This document shows, piece after piece, positions 1-8,028 of a stretch of DNA of 64,000 nucleotides (positions are counted from its first letter, which is position 1; each line of letters starts with the position of its first letter). Source of the stretch: Hymenobacter aerilatus (lineage in GTDB: Bacteria > Bacteroidota > Bacteroidia > Cytophagales > Hymenobacteraceae); assembly GCF_022921095.1 (NCBI RefSeq), contig NZ_CP095053.1, forward strand, positions 2,646,501 to 2,710,500. Reading direction: 5' to 3'. Position numbers and translations under genes: made by a program. Under the pieces are notes generated by a model. That model saw only the letters and a program-made list of their open reading frames with translations. It was not told the origin of the DNA and made no database searches.

Positions 1-404
1 CGGTTTTCAAAGTCGACGCGCCAGCAGTAGTGCTCCAAGCCATTGGTGAGTAGCAGCAGCGGTGCCCCAATGGTTTGGTTGTAGGTAGCAGCCTGCATGG
101 CTACAGCCGCTGTGATGGGCACGGAGGGCGCTTTGCATTCTACCAATAGCAGCGGCCGGCCGTGAGCGTCGTAGGCGCAGAGGTCGGTGCGCTTGCGGCG
201 CTGATTGTAGGCGTGGCCCCGCTCTAGGGAGAGCAGGCCCAGCGGGTAGCCCAGGTGACCGGTGAGATAGTGCACTACGTGCTGGCGCACCCATTCCTCG
301 GGCGTTAGGACTACGTGCTTGCGGCGTAGCACGTCCCAGATTAGGATATTTCCGCCTGAATTTGTAACTTTGTAGTCGAAAGGCGGCAGGTTTAAGGCTT
401 GCAT
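1..404 (-). CDS. Type I restriction enzyme HsdR N-terminal-like nuclease domain protein (partial)
   Basis: Reading leftward from an ATG at 404-402, an open frame runs off the left edge of the window, so the C-terminus is missing (134 codons visible). The protein begins MQALNLPPFDYKV and contains RRKRTDL followed about 13 residues later by LLVECKAP, a D...ExK arrangement typical of PD-(D/E)xK nucleases. This matches the small stand-alone HSDR_N family (PF13588) that is common in Bacteroidota. Its role in these bacteria is not established; it is not a complete restriction enzyme and no hsdM/hsdS is visible. A candidate -7 box lies only a few bases upstream, which would make the mRNA nearly leaderless. 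Family assignment is by motif and remembered family sequence. Confidence 0.8.
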   Translation of the reverse strand, partial: MQALNLPPFDYKVTNSGGNILIWDVLRRKHVVLTPEEWVRQHVVHYLTGHLGYPLGLLSLERGHAYNQRRKRTDLCAYDAHGRPLLLVECKAPSVPITAAVAMQAATYNQTIGAPLLLLTNGLEHYCWRVDFEN

Positions 405-410
405 CACCTC

Positions 411-418
411 CAAAGGTA
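411..418 (-). promoter_or_regulatory. Candidate Bacteroidota -7 promoter box
   Basis: On the minus strand this reads TACCTTTG, an exact match to the Bacteroidota consensus TAnnTTTG. It lies 6 bases before the ATG of the HsdR-N-like gene, so transcription would begin at or next to the start codon. No clear -33 TTTG element is seen. Confidence 0.35.
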
Positions 419-454
419 CGGCCCAGAACTTCGGTTCCCGCTTTTTCGCTCCGT

Positions 455-494
455 GCCGTCGTATCCTGACTTTTCAGGAACCGACGGCTTTTTT
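455..494 (+). terminator. Intrinsic terminator-like hairpin with T-run
   Basis: GCCGTCG at 455 pairs with CGACGGC at 482-488, with an inner TCCTGA/TCAGGA stem, followed by six T residues at 489-494 on the plus strand. No plus-strand gene ends here in the window. It may end a short unrecognised RNA, or stop transcription entering from the left. Confidence 0.5.
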
Positions 495-666
495 GTACCC
501 GGACACATGGTTGTATGGCTATATGCTTGAATGGTTGTTTTCACAGCCAGCCACTTCGCCACACCCTGCATCTATGGAATAAACAAGGGCGGTATGCTGA
601 GTGTAGTCGAAGCCTACCACTGAGTTTAAAAACTATCAATCAATAACTTAAACATAAAATCATCTT

Positions 667-1440
667 ATGAAAACAAAAGCTGACATTGTAGAAAACTGGC
701 TACCGCGCTACACGGGCGTACCCCTGAAGGACTTTGGACAGTACATCCTACTCACCAACTTCCTAAACTACGTGCACATGTTTGCCGAGCAGTTTGGGGT
801 AGAGGTGCAGGGTCTCGACAAACCCATGCAAACGGCCACCGCCGACGGTATCACCATCATCAACTTCGGGATGGGCTCGCCGATGGCGGCTACCGTAATG
901 GATTTGCTCTCAGCCGTGAAGCCAAAAGCAGCCTTGTTCCTCGGCAAGTGCGGCGGTTTGAAAAGCAAAACCAAGCTCGGTGACCTGATCCTACCCATCG
1001 CGGCCATTCGGGGCGAGGGTACTTCCGACGACTACTTGCCCGCCGAGATTCCCGCCCTACCCTCCTTCCGGTTGCAGCGCGCGGTGTCGTCGATGATCAA
1101 GAAGTACGAGAAGGACTACTGGACCGGCACCGTGTACACCACTAACCGCCGCGTGTGGGAGCACGACACGGCCTTTAAAGACTACCTGCGCCAGATTCGG
1201 GCCATGGCGGTGGATATGGAAACGGCCACCATCTTCACGGTGGGCTTCGTAAACGAGATTCCACACGGCGCGCTGCTACTGGTGAGCGACAACCCCATGA
1301 CGCCCGACGGCGTGAAAACCTCGGAAAGCGACAAGAAAGTAACCGCTGATTTCGTGACTACGCACCTACAAATCGGCATTGAGTCGCTGCTGGAACTGCG
1401 CAACTCCGGCGAATCGGTGAAGCACATGCGCTTCGAGTAG
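667..1440 (+). CDS. amn: AMP nucleosidase
   Basis: A 257-residue protein of the PNP/UDP phosphorylase fold, of the length and sequence seen for AMP nucleosidase in Bacteroidota. It hydrolyses AMP to adenine and ribose 5-phosphate in the cytoplasm and so adjusts adenylate pools. Visible family features are the central GKCGGL glycine loop (about residues 97-102), the AVDMETATIF segment (about 182-191) with the Glu that contacts the ribose, and the SDNPMTPDG segment near residue 213. The ATG at 667 follows an A/T-rich leader without a recognisable Shine-Dalgarno. It stands alone between two non-related genes and has its own terminator at 1463-1491. Confidence 0.9.
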   Translation: MKTKADIVENWLPRYTGVPLKDFGQYILLTNFLNYVHMFAEQFGVEVQGLDKPMQTATADGITIINFGMGSPMAATVMDLLSAVKPKAALFLGKCGGLKSKTKLGDLILPIAAIRGEGTSDDYLPAEIPALPSFRLQRAVSSMIKKYEKDYWTGTVYTTNRRVWEHDTAFKDYLRQIRAMAVDMETATIFTVGFVNEIPHGALLLVSDNPMTPDGVKTSESDKKVTADFVTTHLQIGIESLLELRNSGESVKHMRFE

Positions 1441-1462
1441 GGAATCCTGCTCTGCGCTTTCG

Positions 1463-1491
1463 GCCCTGCCCCACCCGGCAGGGCTTTTTTT
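1463..1491 (+). terminator. Intrinsic terminator of the AMP nucleosidase gene
   Basis: GCCCTGCC (1463-1470) and GGCAGGGC (1477-1484) form a perfect 8-bp stem with a CCACCC loop, followed by seven T residues. It lies 23 bases after the stop codon. Confidence 0.9.
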
Positions 1492-1502
1492 GTGAATCAC
1501 AG

Positions 1503-1612
1503 TTATCTGTCATCCTGAGCTTGCGAAGGACCTTCTCACGCAAGAACAAGACGTTGTTACTTCTGTCGCTGGCACGTACAAAGACCCTTCGCAAGCTCAG
1601 GATGACAGATAA
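1503..1612. repeat. REP-like palindrome, family C (27-bp perfect arms)
   Basis: Arms 1503-1529 and 1586-1612 are perfect reverse complements of each other and carry the core CATCCTGAGCTTGCGAAGG. Related CTGAGCTT(G)(T)CGAAG palindromes occur at 18594, 39501, 40851, 53531 and 60083. The two arms could fold into one long stem in RNA. Confidence 0.85.
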
Positions 1613-1666
1613 GGTAGTGATGACAAATAGGCATTGTACCTTTCGATTCCTTTTCTACCTACCTCT

Positions 1667-3316
1667 ATGACCCGACGCCTACTACCGCTTCTCTTCCTGC
1701 TTCCGTTCCTGGGTTGCCAGTCTACCACCCGCCAGCAAGCCGATCTGCTGGTGTACAACGCCAGCGTATACACGGTCGACTCTGCCTTCAGCAAAGCCCA
1801 AGCGTTTGTGGTGCGAGATGGCAAATTTGTGGCGGTGGGCACGACCAATGATTTGCGTGCAAAGTATCAGGCGAAGAAAGAGGTAGATGCCGATGGCCAG
1901 TTTATCTACCCTGGTTTCTACGATGCACACTGCCACTTCTACCGCTACGCCCTGGGCCTGCGCTCGGCCGACTTGGTAGGCACTAACTCGTGGGCCGAAG
2001 TGGTCGGCCGCCTGACGAAGCATCATCAGCAGCAGTCCGATGCCACTTGGCTCACGGGCCGTGGCTGGGACCAGAACGATTGGCCTACTAAGCAGTTCCC
2101 CACCAAAGACACCCTGGATGCGCTGTTTCCCAGCACGCCCGTGTTTATCACCCGTGTGGATGGGCACGCTGCCCTGGCCAACCAAGCGGCACTGAACCTG
2201 GCCGGCATCACGCCCAACACGCCTATCAGCGGCGGCGTGATTGGTCGCGATAGGCAGGGCAAGCTCACGGGCTTGCTGGTAGATAACGCCGTGAAACTGG
2301 TATCGGCTCGCATTTCGGACCCTACCCCTAACGAGGCCGAGGAAGCATTGCTGCAAGCCCAGGAAAACTGCGTGGCCGTGGGCCTCACCAGCCTCGCCGA
2401 CGCCGGCCTCGACCGCCAGGACATTGAGCGCATGGCGGCCTTGCAAAAGCTAGGTAAGCTGAAGCTGCGCCTCTACGCCATGCTCAACCCTACCCCCGAA
2501 AACAAGGCCTACTACTTGCCCAAAGGCCCGGTATTTCAAGACCGCCTGACTATCTGCTCCTTCAAGGTATACGCCGATGGGGCGCTGGGCTCGCGCGGGG
2601 CTAGTCTGCTGGCGCCCTACACCGACCACCCTGAGGAAACCGGCTTTCTGCTCCAACACCCTGAGTACTACCGCGACCTGGCGAAAGAACTGGCTGCTAC
2701 CAAGTTTCAGATGAACACCCACGCCATCGGCGACTCCAGCAACCGCCTGCTGCTAGATATTTATGGCGCTGCCCTCCAGGGCCAAACCGACCGGCGCTGG
2801 CGCATTGAGCACGCTCAGGTGGTAAGCCGAGCCGATATTCCGAAGTTTGGTCAGTACCATATTGTGCCCTCCGTGCAGCCTACCCACGCCACCTCCGATA
2901 TGTATTGGGCCGGCGAGCGACTGGGCCAGCAGCGCCTCGAAACCGCCTATGCCTACCAGGATTTGCTGAAGCAATACGGCCAGGTAGCGCTGGGCAGCGA
3001 TTTTCCGGTAGAGGACATCAACCCGCTCTACGGCTTTCATGCGGCCGTAGCCCGGCAGGATGCGAAGAACTACCCCACTGGCGGCTTCCAGATGAGCAAC
3101 GCCCTAAGCCGCCCCGATGCCCTGCGCGGCATGACCACCTGGGCCGCCCACGCTGCTTTCGAGGACAAGCAAAAAGGCCAGATCAAGCCCGGCATGGTCG
3201 CCGATTTTGTGGTGCTAAACACCGATTTGCTGCAAGCCCCCACCGAGAAATTGCGCGGCGCCAAAGTGCAGCAAACCTGGATTGCCGGGGAGAAAGTGTT
3301 TTCAATGAAAAAATAA
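1667..3316 (+). CDS. Lipoprotein amidohydrolase, YtcJ type (amidohydrolase family 3)
   Basis: A metal-dependent hydrolase of 549 residues with a lipoprotein signal (MTRRLLPLLFLLPFLGCQS, lipobox LGC), so it is probably anchored in the cell envelope. The HxH metal motif is in YDAHCHFYR, followed by VDGHAALA, the FKVYADGALGSRG loop, THAIGDSSN, RIEHAQ and LGSDFPVEDINP, all hallmarks of the YtcJ/Amidohydro_3 group. The frame is open from a TTG at 1634, but the ATG at 1667 puts the signal peptide at the N-terminus and is preferred. The substrate cannot be told from the sequence; relatives hydrolyse N-substituted amides. It shows no obvious link to the sugar genes downstream. A strong hairpin at 3323-3384 ends the unit. 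Confidence 0.85.
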   Translation: MTRRLLPLLFLLPFLGCQSTTRQQADLLVYNASVYTVDSAFSKAQAFVVRDGKFVAVGTTNDLRAKYQAKKEVDADGQFIYPGFYDAHCHFYRYALGLRSADLVGTNSWAEVVGRLTKHHQQQSDATWLTGRGWDQNDWPTKQFPTKDTLDALFPSTPVFITRVDGHAALANQAALNLAGITPNTPISGGVIGRDRQGKLTGLLVDNAVKLVSARISDPTPNEAEEALLQAQENCVAVGLTSLADAGLDRQDIERMAALQKLGKLKLRLYAMLNPTPENKAYYLPKGPVFQDRLTICSFKVYADGALGSRGASLLAPYTDHPEETGFLLQHPEYYRDLAKELAATKFQMNTHAIGDSSNRLLLDIYGAALQGQTDRRWRIEHAQVVSRADIPKFGQYHIVPSVQPTHATSDMYWAGERLGQQRLETAYAYQDLLKQYGQVALGSDFPVEDINPLYGFHAAVARQDAKNYPTGGFQMSNALSRPDALRGMTTWAAHAAFEDKQKGQIKPGMVADFVVLNTDLLQAPTEKLRGAKVQQTWIAGEKVFSMKK

Positions 3317-3322
3317 GTGGCT

Positions 3323-3384
3323 CTACTTGTAACGCAAAGCGGCCGTTCAACTTAAGCTGAACGGCCGCTTTGCGTTACAAGTAG
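3323..3384. terminator. Perfect 27-bp hairpin between convergent genes
   Basis: Arms 3323-3349 and 3358-3384 are exact reverse complements with an 8-base loop. It sits 7 bases after the amidohydrolase stop and before the 3' end of the convergent dinB-like gene, so it could end transcription from both sides. There is no long T-run. Confidence 0.6.
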
Positions 3385-3390
3385 TACGAT

Positions 3391-3545
3391 GATGGCGCGG
3401 GGCTGTGCCCCGTGTCTACTAGCTTGGTAGGCCTCTGGCCTACACGTCTGCACGACAGCTTATGTACTTAGCTCCTTATGGCGCGGACGACAGCAGGCCA
3501 GAGGCCTGCGCATAATTAGCACGGGGCACAGCCCCGCGCTATTAC
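3391..3545. repeat. Palindromic repeat family B, copy 1
   Basis: The outer arms GCGCGGGGCTGTGCCCCGTG (3395-3414) and its reverse complement (3520-3539) enclose two smaller hairpins built on GTAGGCC/GGCCTAC and GCAGGCC/GGCCTGC. The same architecture and wording recur at 6827-6966. Confidence 0.85.
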
Positions 3546-3564
3546 TGGGCCATCACTAGCAGTA

Positions 3565-4074
3565 TTACTGCTCGTCGGCGCTGGGGCCATAGAGGCCAGG
3601 TATTGGTATATCAAGCAGGCGCAGGTACACGGTGAGCTGGCCGCGGTGATGAATGCTGTGGTTGAGGCCCATCAGGCGGATGGCGGTGGCTTTGGGCCAG
3701 TCGAACAAGGTATGCTCGCCGCGGTGCAGGCGGAAACTGTCGGTCAGTTGTTCGTCGTCGGTGGCTTGCAGGGCTTGGCGCAGGGTAGCGCTGTACTCGT
3801 CGAAGCGCGCCAGCAATTCCTCTTGGCTGGTGGGCGTGGGGCCGGGCTTGGGGCCATTAGGGTCGAGAAAGTCCCGGGAGGCGTGCTGCACGAATAGCTG
3901 CTTGAACGCCAGCAGGTTCACGACGTGCGTGGCCAGTTGCCAGAGCGTCATGCTCTTGGGGTGTGGGCGGTAGTCGGCCTGGTCATGGGGTACGCGTTCT
4001 AGTACTCGGCGGGTGCTCGCCAGTTCGTGGTCCAGTTCGCTCAGGATATTCTGCTGGACGGAGGAGGTATGCAT
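3565..4074 (-). CDS. DinB/YfiT-like metal-binding four-helix protein
   Basis: A 169-residue cytoplasmic protein of the DinB_2 superfamily. His50 (LATHVVN) and the HSIHHRGQL motif near residue 140 provide the three-histidine metal site typical of the family, which includes thiol transferases and many uncharacterised stress proteins. The partner thiol and the reaction cannot be inferred. It is convergent to the amidohydrolase and separated from it by a hairpin and a family B palindrome. It has no visible functional tie to the sugar locus. Confidence 0.85.
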   Translation of the reverse strand: MHTSSVQQNILSELDHELASTRRVLERVPHDQADYRPHPKSMTLWQLATHVVNLLAFKQLFVQHASRDFLDPNGPKPGPTPTSQEELLARFDEYSATLRQALQATDDEQLTDSFRLHRGEHTLFDWPKATAIRLMGLNHSIHHRGQLTVYLRLLDIPIPGLYGPSADEQ

Positions 4075-4340
4075 ACGTGGTGGTAAAAAGTGAAAGCAGA
4101 TTAATTAAACCTAAAACTCGTAAAAAGTTATGGGTTGGGACCTAGCGGACCTTATCCTACTAGGCGCCTTTGCATCCGTTTTCGGCTGTTTAGTGCGCTT
4201 TTGCTGCACAGGACGGGCCAGGAGAGTAGGCCGCATTGCGGGCCGTAGCTTGTCGGCTCAGAAGCCAGAATGGGCCTGCACTTGTCGATTTTTTGATAGT
4301 ATGCGGCCCGAAACGCTCTATTCTTTCTTTTCCTGCTTGC

Positions 4341-5198
4341 ATGAAACTGATCCGCTACGGCCAGCCCGGCCACGAAAAACCCGGCATTCTGCTCCACGAC
4401 CAGCCCTACGACGTGTCGGCGTTTGGCGAGGACTACAATGAGGCATTCTTTGCTAACAACGGCTTACAACGCCTTGCCGAGTTTGTACAGGCACACGAAG
4501 GCCAGCTCACGCCCCTCGCCGATGGTGAGCGGCTAGGCCCACCAGTGGCCCGGCCATCTAAAATCCTGTGCATCGGCCTCAACTACGCCGACCACGCCAA
4601 GGAAACTGGCGCCATGCCTCCGCCCGAGCCGGTGCTGTTCATGAAATCAACCACCTCCTACATCGGCCCGCACGACGACATCATCATCCCCAAAAACTCG
4701 GTAAAAACCGACTGGGAAGTGGAGCTTGCCGTGGTGATTGGCAAGCGCGCTTCTTACGTGGAAGAGGCCGACGCGGCCGACTACATTGCCGGCTACACCC
4801 TGCACAACGACGTGTCGGAGCGGGAGTTTCAGCTGGAGCGCAGCGGCACCTGGGACAAGGGCAAAGGCTGCGACACCTTCGCGCCGGTAGGCCCGTTTCT
4901 GGCTACCCCCGACGAGGTAGGCGACGTGGACAATCTGCGTTTGTGGTTGTCGGTGAACGGCAAAATGATGCAGGACGGCACCACGGCCAACCTCATTTTC
5001 AAGATTCCCTTCCTGATTTCCTACCTCAGCCAGTTTATGACCCTGCTGCCCGGCGACATCATCTCCACCGGCACGCCAGCCGGGGTAGGGCTGGGCTTCA
5101 ACCCGCCCGTGTACCTCAAGCCCGGCGACGTGGTGGAGTTAGGTATCGACGGCCTGGGCACGTCCCGTCAGCAGGTGAAAGCATATGGCCAGAATTGA
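4341..5198 (+). CDS. Fumarylacetoacetate hydrolase family protein, probable 2,4-diketo-3-deoxy-L-fuconate hydrolase
   Basis: A 285-residue cytoplasmic FAH-fold hydrolase that cleaves C-C bonds of diketo acids. The metal site is visible as DWEVELAVVIG (two Glu) and LHNDVSERE (Asp), followed by GTWDKGKGCDTFAPVGP and ISTGTPAGVGLG. The ATG at 4341 begins MKLIRYG, the usual start of this group; an upstream in-frame ATG at 4236 adds only low-complexity sequence. It overlaps the lactonase gene by 14 bases and leads the cluster with the SDR. In the oxidative L-fucose/L-rhamnose pathways of Xanthomonas, Burkholderia and Sphingomonas, an FAH enzyme performs the last step, giving pyruvate and L-lactate. 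The role is inferred from that context; the fold is clear. Confidence 0.8.
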   Translation: MKLIRYGQPGHEKPGILLHDQPYDVSAFGEDYNEAFFANNGLQRLAEFVQAHEGQLTPLADGERLGPPVARPSKILCIGLNYADHAKETGAMPPPEPVLFMKSTTSYIGPHDDIIIPKNSVKTDWEVELAVVIGKRASYVEEADAADYIAGYTLHNDVSEREFQLERSGTWDKGKGCDTFAPVGPFLATPDEVGDVDNLRLWLSVNGKMMQDGTTANLIFKIPFLISYLSQFMTLLPGDIISTGTPAGVGLGFNPPVYLKPGDVVELGIDGLGTSRQQVKAYGQN

Positions 5199-6015
5199 CG
5201 CCCACCAGCATTTCTGGCACTTCGACGCCGTGCGCGACGCCTGGATAACGTCCGACATGGGCGCCATCCGGCGCGACTTCCTACCCTCCGATCTGGAACC
5301 GCTGCTCCAACAGCACAACCTGGATGGCTGCGTGGCGGTGCAGGCCAGCCAGAGCGAAGACGAAACCGATTGGCTGCTGACGCTGGCCGAGGAGCACGCC
5401 TTCATTCGGGGCGTGGTGGGCTGGGTGGATTTGCAAGCCGACAACGTGGCCGAGCGGCTAGCGCACTACGCGCAATTCGAGAAGCTGAAAGGCTTTCGGC
5501 ACGTGTTGCAGGGCGAGGCCGACCGCGCCCTAATGCTGCAACCTGCGTTTCGGCGCGGACTGGCGGCGTTGTTCGACGCAGGCTTCACCTACGATCTACT
5601 GATTTTACCCGACCAGCTTGGCTACGCCGCCGAGCTGGCCGAGGCCTTCTCTACCCAGTCCTTCGTGGTCGACCACCTGGCTAAGCCTCTCATCAAGGCT
5701 GGCGAGCTGGAGCCCTGGGCCACCGACATCCGGGCGCTGGCCGCGCACGAAAACGTGCTGTGCAAAGTGTCGGGTATGGTGACGGAGGCCGACTGGTTCC
5801 GCTGGCAGCCCCAGGACTTCCATCCCTACCTTGATGTAGTGTTCGAAGCTTTTGGGCCGGAGCGGCTCCTGTTTGGCTCCGACTGGCCGGTGTGCAACGT
5901 GGCCGGCGGCTACGCCCGCATGGTAGAGCTGGTTGAAGACTACCTCCGCACTTTTTCGGCAGCCGAGCAAGCCCAGTTTTGGGGCGAAAATGCCACCGCT
6001 TTCTACCGTCTCTAA
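5185..6015 (+). CDS. Amidohydrolase 2 family lactonase, probable L-fuconolactonase
   Basis: A TIM-barrel hydrolase of 276 residues. The N-terminal RIDAHQHFW carries the HxH metal motif, followed by LKGFRHVLQGE, VVDHLAKP, CKVSGMVTEADW and LLFGSDWPVC, which are conserved in L-rhamnono-1,4-lactonase and L-fuconolactonase. It would open the lactone produced by the sugar dehydrogenase encoded next. The start overlaps the stop of the FAH gene by 14 bases and the SDR gene begins 10 bases after its stop, so the three are co-transcribed and probably translationally coupled. Confidence 0.85.
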   Translation: MARIDAHQHFWHFDAVRDAWITSDMGAIRRDFLPSDLEPLLQQHNLDGCVAVQASQSEDETDWLLTLAEEHAFIRGVVGWVDLQADNVAERLAHYAQFEKLKGFRHVLQGEADRALMLQPAFRRGLAALFDAGFTYDLLILPDQLGYAAELAEAFSTQSFVVDHLAKPLIKAGELEPWATDIRALAAHENVLCKVSGMVTEADWFRWQPQDFHPYLDVVFEAFGPERLLFGSDWPVCNVAGGYARMVELVEDYLRTFSAAEQAQFWGENATAFYRL

Positions 6016-6024
6016 TTTCCCACC

Positions 6025-6813
6025 ATGGATTTACAACTTCAAAATCAGGTTATTATCGTCAGCGGCGGGGCCAAGGGCATCGGCGAGGGCATTGTGCGAG
6101 TGCTGGCCGCGGAGGGGGCCATTCCGGTTATCATCGGGCGCAACGCGGCGGATAACGAGCGGGTGGTAGCCGACGTAACCGCCGCGGGCGGGCGGGCGGG
6201 TCAGGTAGCCGCCGAGCTATCAGATCCTGCCGAGTGCGCCCGCGCCGTGCAAGCCGTGGTGGAACAGTTTGGCCGCGTAGATGGTCTCGTCAACAATGCC
6301 GGCGTGAACGACGGCGTGAGCCTGGAACACGGTACGTATGAGCTGTTTATGCGCAGCCTGCACCGCAACATGGTGCACTACTATCTGCTGGCCCACCACG
6401 CATTGCCGGAGCTGAAGAAGTCGAAAGGTGCTATTGTAAACATCACTTCTAAAACCGCCGAAACGGGCCAGGGCAACACCTCGGCCTACGCCGCGGCCAA
6501 CGGCGGCCGCAATGCCCTCACCCGCGAGTGGGCGGTGGAATTGCTGAAATACGGCATCCGGGTGAATGCTCTGGTGGTGGCCGAGTGCTGGACGCCCGCC
6601 TACGAAACCTGGATTCAAACCCTACCCAATCCCGAGGAAAAGCTCCACGAAATCACCAGCAAGATTCCGCTGGAAAATCGCATGACTACGGCTGAGGAAA
6701 TTGCCAACACCACCGCCTTCCTACTGTCGCCGCGTAGCAGCCACACCACCGGCCAGATTGTGCACGTGGATGGCGGCTACGTGCACCTCGACCGCGCCCT
6801 CGCCAACGCCTAA
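6025..6813 (+). CDS. SDR family oxidoreductase, probable L-fucose (deoxysugar) dehydrogenase with altered YxxxK
   Basis: A classical-length short-chain dehydrogenase of 262 residues. The TGxxxGxG-equivalent is SGGAKGIGEG (residues 13-22), NNAG is at 90-93, Ser142 lies in NITSKTAETGQG, and Tyr155 in SAYAAANGG. The position of the catalytic Lys of YxxxK is Asn159 (codon AAC). The VDGGY motif is at the C-terminus. Clustering with a lactonase and an FAH hydrolase points to oxidation of L-fucose or a related sugar to its lactone, or to the later 4-dehydrogenase step. Loss of the Lys may mean reduced activity, a different proton relay or a non-catalytic role. It is the third gene of the FAH-lactonase-SDR unit. 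Confidence 0.8.
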   Translation: MDLQLQNQVIIVSGGAKGIGEGIVRVLAAEGAIPVIIGRNAADNERVVADVTAAGGRAGQVAAELSDPAECARAVQAVVEQFGRVDGLVNNAGVNDGVSLEHGTYELFMRSLHRNMVHYYLLAHHALPELKKSKGAIVNITSKTAETGQGNTSAYAAANGGRNALTREWAVELLKYGIRVNALVVAECWTPAYETWIQTLPNPEEKLHEITSKIPLENRMTTAEEIANTTAFLLSPRSSHTTGQIVHVDGGYVHLDRALANA

Positions 6814-6826
6814 ATGCTGATGTATA

Positions 6827-6966
6827 GATGGCGCGGGGCTGTGCCCCGTGTCTACTATAGTGGCAGGCCTCTGGCCTGCCGTCGTCTGCGCCACCAGGAG
6901 TATTGTTCTAGCGGTACAGGACAGAGGCCTGTGCCTAGTAGACACGGGGCACAGCCCCGCACCATC
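6827..6966. repeat. Palindromic repeat family B, copy 2
   Basis: The outer arms around GCGCGGGGCTGTGCCCCGTG (6827-6857) and the reverse complement (6937-6966) flank a GGCAGGCC/GGCCTGCC hairpin. It is the same element as at 3391-3545 and fills the gap between the SDR and zinc dehydrogenase genes. Confidence 0.85.
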
Positions 6967-7011
6967 TTCACCTATCTATAGCTTGCCGCTGTATCATCCT
7001 ACGTACTACCC

Positions 7012-8028
7012 GTGAATACACTTGTTTGCTCCGCGCCTACCCAACTCGCCTACGAGCATCGCCCCGCCCCTACTCTGCGCCCGGGCTATGCCCTGCTGCG
7101 CATCCGTCGTATTGGCATCTGCGGCACCGATCTGCACGCGTTTGAGGGCACGCAACCCTTCTTTTCCTACCCCCGCGTGCTGGGCCACGAGTTGGCCGGC
7201 GAAATAGTAGACCCCGGCGACGCCACCGATTTTCGGGTCGGCGAAGCGGTTACGTTCATTCCCTACTTCGGCTGCGGCACATGCATTGCCTGCCGGCGCG
7301 GCCTACCCAATTGCTGCGTGCAAATGCAAGTATGCGGCGTGCACCTCGATGGTGGCATGACGGAGCTGCTAGCCGTACCCGCCGCCGCGCTGGTGCACGG
7401 CAATGGCCTCAGCTTCGATGAGTTAGCCTTGGTGGAGCCGCTGGCTATTGGAGCGCACGGCGTGCGCCGGGCCGGAGTGCAGCCCGGCGAGTTTGTGCTA
7501 GTGGTGGGCGCCGGCCCCATTGGGTTGGGCGTGATGGAGTTTGCCCGCATTGCTGGTGCGCACGTTATTGCCCTCGACCTCAACGAGCAGCGCCTAGACT
7601 TTTGTCGTACCGCCCTCGGCGTGGCGCACACCATCAACGCCGCCGATGCAGACGTGGCCGAGCAACTGCGCCACATCACCCACGGCGATATGCCCACGGT
7701 GGTGATTGATGCTACGGGCAGCCAGCGGGCCATCAATAATGCGTTTCAGTACCTGGCCCACGGCGGGCGTTTTGTGCTGGTAGGGTTGCAGAAAGGCGAC
7801 ATCAGCTTTTCGCACCCCGAGTTTCACAAGCGTGAAGCCACGCTCATGAGCAGTCGCAACGCCACCCGCGCCGATTTTGAACACGTGCTGCACGCCATGC
7901 ACCAGGGGTTGGTGAAGCCTGCCACCTACATCACCCACCGCGTGCCTTTTGGGCAGGCCAAGGACGTATTTGCCAGCTGGCTCGACCCCAGCACGGGCGT
8001 CATCAAGGCCATGATAGAAGCCGGGTAG
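7012..8028 (+). CDS. Zinc-dependent alcohol dehydrogenase family protein (sugar acid/polyol dehydrogenase)
   Basis: A medium-chain dehydrogenase of 338 residues starting at a GTG. The catalytic zinc site is GICGTDLHAF plus the LGHE motif, the structural zinc loop is CGTCIACRRGLPNCC, and the Rossmann motif is VVGAGPIGLGV followed by ALDLN. It resembles the group with L-threonine dehydrogenase, L-gulonate/L-galactonate 5-dehydrogenase (LgoD/YjjN) and related sugar acid dehydrogenases. Position next to the FAH-lactonase-SDR unit suggests a redox step on a deoxysugar acid, possibly 2-keto-3-deoxy-L-fuconate. The exact substrate is not determined by the sequence. Confidence 0.8.
   Translation: MNTLVCSAPTQLAYEHRPAPTLRPGYALLRIRRIGICGTDLHAFEGTQPFFSYPRVLGHELAGEIVDPGDATDFRVGEAVTFIPYFGCGTCIACRRGLPNCCVQMQVCGVHLDGGMTELLAVPAAALVHGNGLSFDELALVEPLAIGAHGVRRAGVQPGEFVLVVGAGPIGLGVMEFARIAGAHVIALDLNEQRLDFCRTALGVAHTINAADADVAEQLRHITHGDMPTVVIDATGSQRAINNAFQYLAHGGRFVLVGLQKGDISFSHPEFHKREATLMSSRNATRADFEHVLHAMHQGLVKPATYITHRVPFGQAKDVFASWLDPSTGVIKAMIEAG

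Noticed and set aside
1634..1666. TTG start for the lipoprotein amidohydrolase
   Set aside because: The ATG at 1667 gives a normal lipoprotein signal peptide.
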